Source: Absidia repens (Eukaryota; Mucoromycota; Mucoromycetes; Mucorales; Cunninghamellaceae). From it: a stretch of DNA of 64,000 nucleotides. Both the position numbers and the translations under genes were made by a program. The stretch's first letter is position 1. Each line of letters starts with the position of its first letter. Where the stretch lies: NCBI GenBank assembly GCA_002105175.1, contig MCGE01000008.1, positions 558,001-622,000 of the forward strand. Reading direction: 5' to 3'. Shown in pieces: positions 48,991 through 60,648 of this stretch. The notes below the pieces were generated by a model. The model was not told the origin of the DNA, made no database searches, and was given only the letters and a program-made list of their open reading frames with translations.

Positions 48991-48997
48991 TATAAAA
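48991..48997 (+). promoter_or_regulatory. TATA box of methyltransferase gene
   Basis: TATAAAA lies 58 bp upstream of the ATG at 49055. Confidence 0.5.
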
Positions 48998-49054
48998 TCA
49001 TTCATTCTTTCATTTTCTTCCTTTTTTCTACAACCTTTCCACATTACTTTCACT

Positions 49055-50091
49055 ATGGACTTAATGAGCAGTATCAAATATCTTCAACACGTCGGCTTCT
49101 TTACCTTTACGACCGTAAGTATTTTTTTAATTAATGGATTATCCTTCTCATCATTGGCAAAATAAAATGAGTAACATTGGTGTCTTCTTTGCATATTGAT
49201 AGGGCATCCTCGACTCACGACACTTTTCGCAACGTCAAACCGATGTTCCCCTCCGGGTTCTCGAGATTGGCTGTGGGTAAAATTTTTGTGAAAAGGATTC
49301 TCATTACAATTGAAATGATTGATACTGATTGAATTATTTCTACGTGTCGCGATAGTCCCGGCGACTTCGCCCATCTGTTGAAAAACCATTACAAAGAAAA
49401 GATCAGCCTGACTGCTCTTGACCCTTCTGAATGTGCCATTAAACAAGCTCAAAGCAAGAATATCGATGTCGCCTTTCACAACAAAGGAATTCTGGACTGG
49501 CAACCTTCACAACCCGATAACGAGTATGATGTTGTCATCTTTACAAAGTCTCTACATCACTGCGACGAACTGGAAAAGGTAAGACCTCGAAGCACACCCA
49601 AAGTACGATGGCGTGACTTGTGTGAATGACGCAACTTACTTTTTTTTTTATATTACTATTTCAGTGTGTCCAACGTGCTCGCAACCTTCTCGCTAAAGAC
49701 GGGGTTTTATTGGTGGAAGAACTACAACTTGACAACATGGATACCGTCTCAATCAATTGGATGTTTGATCGTATTGATCTTTTGACCGCAGCCAACAGAT
49801 TGTCTAGTCATGGTTTGCATCCTCCTCATACCGCCATAATTGATCGTACCATCCCTGGCGTCCAACGCTGGGGAGACTTTTTGCAGCACCGTACATGCCA
49901 CCCATCCCAAGATGTCAAGGATGCCATTTACTCAGTCTTCGGCAAAGAAAATACAAAGTTATTGGAAAACGTGCCATTTATGCATTATTTTCTGCCCCGA
50001 TACAAGTATGTCTTTTTTTTTCGAGCGGTGGTGCGGGTTAGGAGGGGAAGTGGAGCAAGTGTAAAGGATGACTGTAAAGGTGACTGATTCG

Positions 50092-50125
<34 letters not shown>

Positions 50126-50243
50126 TCTTGAAGACTCAGACATTGGAAAATCCATCTTAACTGAGTTCATGGCACAAGAAGACCGGGCATTAGTTAATAA
50201 CACTATTAAGTCACCTGGATTCAATGTTGTGGCGGAAAAGTAG
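49055..50243 (+). CDS. SAM-dependent methyltransferase
   Basis: Five exons (49055-49114, 49203-49276, 49356-49578, 49665-50005, 50126-50243) give 271 residues. Motif I of the Rossmann fold, VLEIGCGPGDF, lies at about residues 39-49 and is assembled across the second intron. TALDPSE is the acidic loop that holds the SAM ribose. YDVVIFTKSLHHCDEL and LLAKDGVLLVEELQLDNMDT are motifs II-III of class I methyltransferases. The C-terminal part (WMFDRIDLLTAANRLSSHGL, VQRWGDFLQHRTCH) is not familiar. There is no signal peptide, so it is probably cytosolic. The substrate is unknown. Confidence 0.88.
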
Positions 50244-50718
50244 GATATTGGAATACCTTTTTTATTGTTTAGTTTAGTCGATTTACTTGTAGTTCAGTCA
50301 ATTGCTTGTGATATAATGAATTTATATTTTTTATTAATTCATACAAATTCAATAAAAAAAATCCCCCCATATATTTGTACTGCATACATTGATACTGATG
50401 TAATGATGTGGCGATATATATATATATATATATAGGTTTGTTTTTATTATTTTATCAATAAAAAAAGATGATATGATAGATATATGATAAATTTTGATAA
50501 TAAAAAGACGACGGTTTTATTGAATGTAATGTATAATGTGTATAGTATATCATATACAATGATATGATATAAGTGTAATTGGTATTTGTTTAATTAAAAA
50601 AAGATAGGGTATAAAAGTGAATATAGTCATCAATACTAAACTAAAGATGGATGTGAAAAAAATAAAAATAAAAAGTATCAACGAGGCAAAACGTTGATCT
50701 GTGAATGCCAAGGATAGT
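50244..50718. other. Intergenic region between convergent genes
   Basis: AATAAAAAA at about 50351, a TA repeat (50418-50435) and AATAAAAAAAG at 50457 end the methyltransferase gene. The rest is AT-rich 3' sequence of the transporter on the other strand. No gene was seen. Confidence 0.5.
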
Positions 50719-52609
50719 TCAAAACACCAAGACTGCAATATCCTCCAGTGATTTGGCAGTTGTATTTGGGACCCAACGGTAAACAAAGTAACATGATAAT
50801 AGCATGGAAAACCCGTAGATGAAGTAAATTAAAGAAGGAGAGACAAAAAAGTACCAAGGGGTGGAGATCAATTGCAGCCACTGACCTGCCAAAGCCAAGC
50901 AAGATACCAAAGCAACACCCTTTGCGCGATCCATAACCAAAAACAATTCACATGATGTAACCAAAACCAAGGAGCCCCACGAAAATGCATAAATGACAAT
51001 AAATACGTACACGCATGTAATAGCCGCTGAGCGTGCATGTGCATTCATCAAGAAAAGTGAGCCTGTTTGCAAATCCACAACCCCAAACCATTGGAAAACC
51101 CCACCAAGACTGAGCTGGCATATTGCTATGACCATGCATCCGATAAGAAGAAATCCTTTTCGCCCGAAGTAATCCACACACCATCCTAGCGAAATTGCCG
51201 AAGCTGCCAGCGCTAAGGAGCTTGTACATCCGTTCGCAGTGAGCAAGTTTGTTTCATGCAGCCCAGATGCATAAAAAATCGCAGATGCATAATTCTTCAC
51301 CAGTGTGTCGTATCCCGTCAAGTAGTTGATCACAACAACTCCACAAGCAAGCATAAACCGTTTTTTTCTTTGTTGCTCCAAATAAATTTGTTCGAGTGTA
51401 AAGTATTGATGTTGATGTGTCGAAAAAAATAATGAGATAAAGTCCATGTAGCTTGTCATCATCGAAGTGCCGTCGGTGTTGTCGTTGGTGATATTTTCGC
51501 AGTTGTCGTTGATTTGTTTCCAAAGCCTCTGCACACTGATATCATTCACAGGTTGTTCTTGCAAGCTAGATATTGCATGTAGTACTTCATCTATTGCGTC
51601 CATTTTATTTTCGCTTTCGTATTGTTGAGCATTCCAGATTAGCCACCTAGGAGACTCAGGTAGTTGCCACTGTACCATAATAGCAATCAAACAAAGGCAA
51701 GTTTCCAATGCAATAGGGGTACGCCAATCGTATGTCCAGGAATAATAAATTGAAGAAGAAGAAGAAGAAGATGATGATGATGATGAGGAGGAGGAGGAAG
51801 ACATGGATGCGGATATACTTGGTCCCATTGCCATCATCATATAATATCCCGACAAATGTCCAGCCATCGTCAACAGAGTAAAAAAACCGACCATACAACC
51901 CCTTAAATCAGCGGGCGCCAATTCAGTAACCATACAAGGTGCAGAAACCAGCAGCATACCACATGCAAATCCAACAATCAAACGGCCAACTAAAAAGATC
52001 AAAGAATGTCTACAAGTAATGTCAAGGAAGGTACCCAAGGAAAATAATAAAAAAGCCCCAATAAGAGATCGTTTTCGGCCCGCTTGATCTAGAGTTTTTA
52101 TCATGTGATACAAAATGGAATAATAGGAAAAACAAAAAAGTTTTTCGTGAGTGATCATTTTTAGATTTTTATTTACTTTTTTTTCTTTTGTTTATATGAT
52201 GTTTTGTCAATAACTCACCACAAACATATCCGCCGTACAGTGTTCCCAAAATAGCCATGCTGAAGAACCCAAACGTTAAGTAGTCAAAAGGGTTGAAACC
52301 GCCAGTCAGATGTATTCCATAAAAATAGTGATGTTGAAAGTTGGGTAGTGCAATAATTGTTTCCATAACAGTTTGATCGTAGCCATAAATGAAACCCCCC
52401 AAAGATGGTATAAGTGTCGATAATAACAAAGTGACAGTACAAGAACTTGGTGAGTCATTTTTCAAAGGAGTTGTAGTTGTAAAAGATGATGAAATTGGTG
52501 ATTGTGGTAATGGCGGTGGCGGTGACGATGACGTTGAAGGCGTGGATGTTGATTCTTTGTCGTATAAAAGTGGTGTATATTCGTTATAATTTCTTGAATT
52601 TGCAACCAT
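50719..52609 (-). CDS. MFS transporter, sugar-porter type
   Basis: Two exons (52609-52219, 52088-50719) give 586 residues. The Ser/Pro/Thr-rich N-terminus of about 50 residues precedes TM1 with GGFIYGYDQTVMETI, the sugar-porter TM1 block. The splice then creates DQAGRKRSL, the loop 2-3 D..GRR motif. VGRLIVGFACG, ELAPADLRG, PESPRWLIW and GWCVDYFGRKG are the further family landmarks. The usual terminal PETKG-SLEEI motif is changed to PNTTAKSLEDI. A run of about 17 serines lies in the loop before TM6. Sugar porters import hexoses, polyols or related solutes; the altered terminal motif and the Ser run make the substrate uncertain. Confidence 0.9.
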
Positions 52610-54045
52610 TCTATGGAATAGATTTTTCTTTTTTTTTTAAAAAAAAAAAAGAAGGAAAGAAAAAAGTGAAGAAGGAGAAGGAAATTCAAGATCAAAAAGG
52701 GGTGTTTTTTATTTTTAAAAAACTTTGCATAGATAGTTATCTGGGATTTAAATTCCCGCAGCGAAAAAAAAAAGTTCATGACCCAGAGTTTTGTTTCTCC
52801 CGTCTCTTCCCCTTATTATTATTTTTTTACAGACTCTCGAGGACCTAAAGGCTCTGTATTCATTATTCCCCATTCCAAGATTGATGTTATCTTGACCGTT
52901 ATGAGTGACTTATGGAAAGCACCTTACAGACCTAGTTTTCACTCTTTTAGTAGACCTCCCACCAACGTCCATGCTGCGAAATTGGAATCGTCACTACAAA
53001 TGATAATCAGGTCGCCGTAACGTTGGCAATGACTAAGGTCTCAAAGGTAAATCAATGACGAGAATATACTGGTTTTAGAGATACCAAGGATGTATCGTCG
53101 ACATGACCGGTAAAACGCAAAAATCACGAAAATCCTACAGTTACTAATGGAAATTTGTCACAATACTCTTACAGTATTAAAAATAGTCATGATCAGCCAA
53201 TGTGCATGTGACCTCGCTTCACACCACAGTCGATCCAAATGAATCAGAATCTACATTATGAACCTATCAGCTTTTCCAGTGGTGCTTTAAAGTCATATGA
53301 CAGATATCCCTTGGTAAGTGACAAATATCTTCAGTATCAAAAGCAGAATCAGTACATTTACTATCCTTTTTTTTCTTACGGGGCCATATTTGACAGGAAC
53401 TTTCTAGTTTGTCATTTACGTTTCTTTGACTGAAAATTAGGTGACGCTATGTGGCGGGGGTTAGTCCTTAGTTATGTTATATCCACAGTGTAGTATTAGA
53501 ATTAGCTTTATTGTTTAGTTTACAGTTATATGCTCTTGAATAAAGATCCTTTGCATGTGATGATGTCAACTTCTTTTATTTTATTTTATATTGTCTTCAA
53601 CAAAATGTTATTGTACCACTCATATGATTATGCCTCACTTTTTTGTTGTTATTTTCTTATCATCAAAATAAAATAAGCAGCAACTTATACTATAAGATCA
53701 TCGGCCGTGTAAGTGGTACTTTTAACAGGTCGGTGCACAGGTCACTTTTTCGAATACTATACCTGATCATATGCCCATTATCAAACTCAAAGTACCACAT
53801 GACGCGTCATATGTTAGCAAGTATCACTTTTCTGGACACACACAAAGAGAATGGAGTAGTTATATATCAGCGATGATATTACAAAACCTGAATATCGTGC
53901 TTCAATACACCCAAGCAGCCATTCCTCTTTTCAAGACCATCCATCACAGCTAATAACAGCATTCAAATAAATGGATACCCATATAAACCCTCTTCTCATT
54001 CCAAACCCGAATTCAGGTTTTTAACTTCTAATTGAGACAAAAGTC

Positions 54046-54048
<3 letters not shown>

Positions 54049-54117
<69 letters not shown>
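54049..54117. repeat. Homopolymer T69
   Basis: Sixty-nine uninterrupted T residues, the longest homopolymer in the window. The assembled length may be inexact. Confidence 0.95.
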
Positions 54118-54762
54118 CAACGGTGGAAGCTGAAATTGAGCACGAAGTTAAAATTAATTATTTTGACCAACCCTCTGTTTTCTGGCACATATACATCAAT
54201 TTTTTTCTTCTATACACATATGAGTCGTACTGTCCTGTGCAATCAGTGGTGGTATCCCCGTGAGACTTGGAAAACTAAAGATATGAGAGACGATATAAAA
54301 GTAAAAAGACAAAATATATACTAGTCAGATATAGACACAAACAACATCAACTAAAGCTAAATTATGTGATTTAATGATAGTATCGTGATGCTTATCTGAA
54401 GACGAGGCGTTTAGTGTGTGTAGGGTGTGTAGAGCGCGGGTATGTTTTTTTAAATTAAACATACTGTAATATAAACTAGTAAACAATAGAGGGGTGGTAA
54501 TTTTACTATGCGTGACCAACTATTTTACTGAACGGAGTAAACTAAACCAGGCCAACAAGCTCCATCTTGACTGCAAAGGCATCCAGATAAGAGAGCAACC
54601 ACACTGTCAATGTTGAATAGTTGGCGGTTACTGTTATGAGATGAGAACAGGCTGTTGCTGTTGATTGCTATATCAACGAAGCGAGGCAACAAAAAAGGGG
54701 ACGAAGAGTTTTCGTTTTTTAAGAGACAAAAGGCAAAAATCGATTCACAGAAAAGATTTCAT

Positions 54763-55420
54763 ATCCCGCCCACGTGAAATATTTATTTTATCTCTCCTGC
54801 CGTTTTTATTTTTTCGGTTCTCTTTTTGATTATTTTTTTCTCTCTTCATTTTTTTCTTCACCATTAAACTTTTATCGTGCTATATTGGACTTAGAATAGT
54901 ATCAGGACTAGTTTAGAAGTGTTTTCAGCTCAGAGATTACAAGATGCATGGGGACACCCTTTCATTTTGGATCTAGGATCTGAAGGCACCATTAGTTGGC
55001 TTTCAGAGCCTCCATTACCTTAGTTTAGTGTTAGCTTGTCTTTATATCTGAATAAAACATGTCTCTTTTTACGTGCTTCAATAAGATATGTCCCATTAGC
55101 CATTCTCATGTTTTGTACAATAGATTCCTTGTTTTACTAGTAATCGGTACCGTTTGATTAGTGTTCACCGTTGGCGGGTTTCAATAAATAAAAAAAGACA
55201 TACTTTAGTCTTTCTTACAGGGTGCACAATATATAAGCACCCACTTCAACGCCGTTCCATTTAGATTAGCATTGACCTTTTTTCAGACCTCAAACTAGTC
55301 CCCTTCATGGCGCCTCTATTGGATCCTTCCATTAAATTCCTTGTTACAACGAACCCCGCCTCTCCGCTTTAGTTTTGGTATCTACCAACTTTGCTTCAAT
55401 AAAATGTATCTTTTATTAAA
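54763..55420 (+). repeat. Dispersed repeat family, copy R6
   Basis: The head is ATCCCGCCCACGTGAAATAT. The core has AGTATCAGGACTAGTTTAG, GATTACAAGATGCATGGGG and TTACCTTAGTTTAGTGTTAG. GAATAAAACATGTC lies at about 55049. Further AATAAA-containing units (CAATAAGATATGTC, CAATAAATAAAAAAAG, CAATAAAATGTATC) follow to about 55420. Confidence 0.85.
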
Positions 55421-56329
55421 CATACTTTTGACCCATCAGAGTGTAAACAACGTCACTATTGTAGTTGTTTAATGAGCGTGCTTCAAAGTACTCTCTTTTC
55501 AAGTCACTCACTACGACTTCTTCACCTCACCCCATGCCCCATGAACTGGTTGGCAGTCTTGTGTCACGTTCTATGAAACTATGAAAGATAACTATAGTGC
55601 TACTCAGCCAACTATGTAAATAAACCTAGGTCATCCTGTACATGTCGCTGTAGCGGTATAGCATTTTGCATTTGCATTTGCTTTTTTTTTTTTTTTTTTT
55701 TTTTTTTGCTTATCCATGACTACTCAGTGGCCGAATAATTGGCTAATGATCCTAGTTCACTTAATAGGAAACATAGCCCTATTCCTTCTGTACCATTCGT
55801 ATTAATCACTCTAGACCGCACCGCTAACATATCCTTCGCTTGATGAATATATTGTAGGAATCAGACTCGTTATTTTTGTTTTTTTTTTTGTTTTTTTGCG
55901 CGTATATAAGGGGGGGGGAGAAAGCTCAAGATGAAGTCAGTGGAAGTCGGGAGACCGACTACAGTTCTAAGGTGTAAAAATAAGAGGGTTTCCTACTTTT
56001 ATCAAAAACTGCAATTCAATAACCCCCACTGGCACCAAACTGATAATATATATATATATATATATGTTCAAGTGCGACATGCAACAATTAGGGCTTACTT
56101 CACATTCTGGTTGAACTGAGCCCTAAACACTGGCAAAACACAACAAAACAATAAAATTACCTAACCCATTACATTCAGAACAACATTGCTGAGCAGCGCA
56201 CCGCAAAAGCCCATCATAAGAGATCTATTGCAGTTAGCACGAGGAAAACTACTAGGTCTGAAGAGTGGGTAGAGACTAATCTAAAAATATTTCTGTAAAA
56301 AGGATTACTTCAGTATATTGAACAAGGCA

Positions 56330-56777
56330 AACAAGACATGAGAATGACTATATATGGATATCTTTTATTGGAGCATAGCCGCTGTCATCATTAATCTAAA
56401 GGGGTGACTTTAAAAAGAGATCTATTGCGCAAGACATGAGAGAGACTAATGGGGCATTTTTTTTCACTGAAGCAAGTAAAGAGAGAGATATTTTATTCAG
56501 ATATAGATACAAACTATGGATAAACTAAAACTAACCTAAGCTAATGGAGGCTCCGAAAAGCAATTAGATCGCTTTGTCCTAAATCTTGAATCCAAAATGA
56601 AAGGGTTTCCCCATGCATGTTGTAATCCCTGATCTGAAAACCGTTCTAAACTAGTCCTGACACTAATCTACTCCAGCATAATTCCGTGAATGGTGAAGTA
56701 AAAAAGAAAAGGAAAGGAAGAAAAAGAAAAGCAAGAGAGCAAAGAAGAAAAATAAATATTTCACATGAGCGGGATTT
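56330..56777 (-). repeat. Dispersed repeat family, copy R7
   Basis: Read on plus it shows GATATTTTATTCAGATATAG, CCTAAGCTAATGGAGGCTCC, AAAATGAAAGGGTTTCCCC and ACTAGTCCTGACACTAATC. It ends AATATTTCACATGAGCGGG, a head with CATGTG in place of CACGTG. It faces copy R6 tail to tail. Confidence 0.85.
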
Positions 56778-57212
56778 AAATTATTTCTGTGCAAATGAAA
56801 ACCACTCCAGAAGATTGGTGTCTTGGTAGATATAGCGTGGCAGCACACATCAGAAGAACGATTCCTGTTGATATCGCCATTGTGATTCTCTATTATGGTA
56901 TCAAGAAGTCAGATATTGTATGATATGATGTGTTACAATGAAGAGTATGAACTATAGGCATAAAAAAAAGGTTGCAGGCACACGACTTCCGTATAGTATA
57001 CCGAAGCAAAAATATCATAGGTGGACTAATCCCTGACATATTATACCCATCTGAGTTTTGCTTCACATTAAATCCAGTCTCTAAGACAAAACAAAAAAAC
57101 ATGATGTTGGATTGATACAAAATAACGTCTATTTTATTATATATGGTAAGTGATACAATCTAATGATGATAAGCATAAAAAAAACTATACAGAACTAACT
57201 ACTACATCTAAT

Positions 57213-60200
57213 CTAGAATTCATCTTCAGAGGTGAACACTACAAAAGGTAAATAAAAAATAAAAGTGGGTCAGTATGATTGATTCAGCAACTCCATTATT
57301 CAGATTCCCTTTTATCTTTTTTCTATTAATGTTACCTTCTTCACCACGCTTGCGGCGTTCCATACGGTCCTTCTTCTTCTTACGGAGTTCCTTGGAAGTC
57401 AACTTGACCTTCTTCTTGGCAGCCTTGACAGTGTTACCTTGAGCATCAACTTGATCTTCTTCTTCCTTTTCGTCGATCTTGGTGGTACCGTTACCAGAGA
57501 CCCAGTTGTGACCAGAGGCAACCAAGTTACCGTTATCGACCTTCCAGACTTCAGTACAGAGAGCTTCAGAGAATTCACGGTTGTGAGTAACGATAACAAC
57601 ACCACCACCGTATTCCTTAATAGCACCAGCCAAAGCACCGAGAGATTCACGATCCAAATAATTGGTAGGTTCGTCAAGAACCAACATGTGAGGCTTGTTC
57701 CACATAGCAGCACCAATAACCAACTTGACCTTTTGACCACCGGAGAGACCACGGATACGGGAGTGAGTAGCGAATTCAGGTTCCAAACCAACTTCAGTCA
57801 AATGCTTTTCGATTTCCTTGGAGGTCAAAGGACGGTTAAGACCAAGCTTGGCGGCTTCAAGAGCATCCACTTCAGCAATCTTCTTGGAGAAACCCATGTT
57901 TTCGAGCTTTTGACGAGAGATCCAGAGGTTATCAACGGAAGAGCGACCAACCCAGGTGACTTCGTATTCGTAGGATTGCTTGAGCTTACGACGGCCAACG
58001 AGTTCATCAACAACACGCTTTTCACCTTCGATGACGAAAGCTTGGTTCATTTGCTTTTCTTCTTCTTCAGTGATGACACGGTCGACCTTTTCCAATTCTT
58101 CACGATCTTCACCGGTAGCGTAACGCCATTGGATATATTCGTTAGGGGTGATGTCCAAATGCTTTTCAATGTGATGGAAAGCGTGTTGAGCAACGTAAGC
58201 AATACGCAAGTTAGGATGCTTCCAGATGGTACCGATTTCAGATTCAATTTCACCAGTCAACAACTTGATCATGGTAGATTTACCTATAAAATAAAAGCAT
58301 GATTGAGTTCCATGTGTTCAATCACAAATGATCACTTTTCCATTTCCCCCCTTAGCTTTATAAAATCACTTACCAGCACCGTTGGGACCAATGACAGCAA
58401 CACGAGAAGACAAAGAACATTGCATGGAGATGTTGGTCAATTGCTTACGGGAAGTACCAGGGTATTGGAAGTCGACGTTCTTCATCTTGAGAATAGCACG
58501 TTCCTTAGTCTTGATACCTTCGAGGAAACCAGGTTCAGGGAAAGCGAACTTGATTTGAGCAGCATCCAAAGAGTAGTAAGAAGCGGCCTTGGGCACCTTC
58601 TTGACGAATTCGGACAAGTTACCACCATAACGCTTGAGCTTGTAGTTGGCTTCATAATGGATAATATCGGAACAGACGTGATCCAAGAAACCAGAGTCGT
58701 GAGACACAATGATGGAGGTGACAGTCTTGAGACCCAAAAGGTAGTTTTCCAACCAGGCAACGTTGACAACATCCAAGTGATTGGTAGGTTCGTCCAACAA
58801 CAAGATATCAGCGTTCATCAACATAGCACGGGCAAGAGCCAACTTCATCTTCCAACCACCAGAGAGAGCACCAATGGGCATGGAGGTGACCATTTCTTCA
58901 GTGAAACCGTATTCACGCAAGATCTTGTGGACTTGTTCGCGATCCTTGGTTTCAACACCTTCGGAGGAGATAATGAAATCAATCAAAGGAGTATCAGCTT
59001 CGGAACCATCGATATCGTGTTCGACGTAAACAGTCTTAAGTTCGGACTTGGGAGGGAAACCATCGACTTGTTCGTTGGCAATAGCACGCATAAGGGTGGA
59101 TTTACCTATTGAATAAAAAATGTTTTGTCTTAGTTTCAATACTATAAAATAATCCCGATCGCCATAGTCACACTACCCAATCACTAAATCCCTAAAAAAT
59201 ATCCTTGATGACTTACCACAACCGTTAGCACCACACAAACCATAACGACGACCACGCTTAAGACGGAGGGCAGTACGGTTCAACAAGATCTTGGCACCAT
59301 AAGCAAGAGAGAATTCACAGTTGCAGAGGTCTTCACCTTCATCATCTTCTTCTTCCAAATCCTTGGGGGTGACAGCTTCTTCGCACTTGTCGAGAGCCTT
59401 GGTGACGAGAGCATCAACTTGGGCATCAGCAACGAAGGCCTTGACGTAAGGAGACAAAGACTTGACCCATTCGTTCTTGAAGAAGTTCTTGGCAGTACAG
59501 AGACCCAAAGCCATTTGAGAGAGGTAGTCAGCAAGGGGAGCAATGGCAGCATCGTATTCGGGCAAGAGTTCCTTGAAGGTGGCGTTAACCTTGTCAGTCT
59601 TTTCTTGCTTGGAGAAGATTTGAGCACCAGATTGGCCAACACGAGCCAAGGTAGCAAGAGCCTTTTGGACGACACCACGACATTCGGGATCGGCAACAAC
59701 GTCTTGGACCTTTTCGAGAGCAGGCAACAACAAGGGCAAGAAAGGAGCAGCAACTTCAGGATCGTCCACAAGCTTACACATGTTGTCGATAATAAGAGCA
59801 GCCTTACGCTTGATAGGAGTAGCACGTTCGTTCAAACCACGACCCAACAAAGGAACCATGATGGAGAGAGTAGCAGAGTCAACTTCTTGGACGAAAGTGG
59901 TGGCACCCAACAAGTGAATGGTTTCAGGGACGTTTTCGGGCTTGTTGATACAACCAATAACGGCGGGAATGAAACGTTCAATATCCTTGTTTTCAATCAA
60001 AGTACAGATGTTACCCATGGTGGCGGTGGCAGCCTTCTTGACATCAGCCTTGGTATCCCACATACAGTCAGAGACAACAGGGATAACATCAGGGATGGTG
60101 ACAAAGAATTCCTTGGAGTGGTTCTTGGCAAGGGAGTCAATAAGAGCCAAAGAGAGCATCTTGGTTTGCCACTTGCAGGAGTTTCCGAGACCTTCCAAAA

Positions 60201-60648
60201 TACGAGGAATCAAAAGGTAAGCAGCGTTGGGGTTGAAGTTGAGGACCATGTTCTTGGCGGTTTCAGCGGCAGCATCCTTCACAGCGTTTTGCTTATCAGC
60301 TTGGAGTTCCAAAAGAGCAGACAAGAAAGCGATAGTGAAAGGTTCAGCTTGAGCCACAGTGCTGAAGGCATTGATAGCAGCAATACCGGATTGACGGGCA
60401 CCAGTGTTCTTCTTGTTGTTGATATCCTTGGTAATGGCATCGACAATGTTGCATTGCTTGAGGGCACGGACACCGTTGGATTGGACAAAGGCAACCAATT
60501 CATCAGCAGCAGCTTGACGATCAGCATCAGCAGCACCAGAGAGCTTGGTGAGGATTTCCTTAGCTTGTTTGAGTTCCACATCGGAAGCAGCTAAAACAGC
60601 AACCTTCTTGGTCTCAACGCTCTTAGTGTCAGCAGCAGCAGCAGGCAT
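57213..60648 (-). CDS. TEF3: Translation elongation factor 3 (eEF3)
   Basis: Four exons (60648-59217, 59105-58374, 58283-57336, 57238-57213) give 1,045 residues, the normal length for eEF3. An N-terminal HEAT-repeat domain (to about residue 320) and a helical bundle precede ABC1. ABC1 has the P-loop ANGCGKST near 478, signature [15 protein letters not shown] and Walker [16 protein letters not shown]2 has the P-loop GPNGAGKST near 721, the chromodomain insertion ([17 protein letters not shown]), signature [15 protein letters not shown] and [12 protein letters not shown]. It ends in a Lys-rich tail and VFTSEDEF from the last exon. eEF3 is a fungal ribosome-bound ATPase that promotes E-site tRNA release and late translocation. 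Both P-loop glycine codons are split by introns. Codon use is strongly biased. A TATAAAA on minus lies at 60816-60810. Confidence 0.97.

Larger units (their letters stand above)
46951..49054. other. Intergenic region with MITE and repeat remnants
   Basis: RPS2 upstream sequence includes a short CATCCAT-type repeat (47038-47095). An A31 tract lies at 47613-47643. A degraded piece of the dispersed repeat (reversed) is near 48030-48200, and a TA-flanked inverted-repeat element at 48659-48855. I saw no gene on either strand. Confidence 0.55.
52610..57212. other. 4.6-kb gene-poor region with inverted repeat pair
   Basis: No supported gene was found. Contents in order: A/T-rich transporter leader; unassigned sequence 52800-54040; a T69 tract (54049-54117); a reversed repeat-tail module (about 54300-54365); repeat copy R6 on plus (54763-55420); a T tract (55681-55707); repeat copy R7 on minus (56330-56777); and the 3' side of eEF3. 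Short open frames here have no recognisable content. Confidence 0.6.

Noticed and set aside
52778..53960. Short frames between the sugar porter and repeat R6
   Set aside because: None has a recognisable domain or convincing splice partners; they are probably chance frames.
57439..60594. Long plus-strand frames (up to 391 codons) opposite eEF3
   Set aside because: They mirror the strongly biased codon use of eEF3 on the other strand, stop at its introns and show no family features. The same holds for the 225-codon frame at 46017-46694 opposite RPS2.
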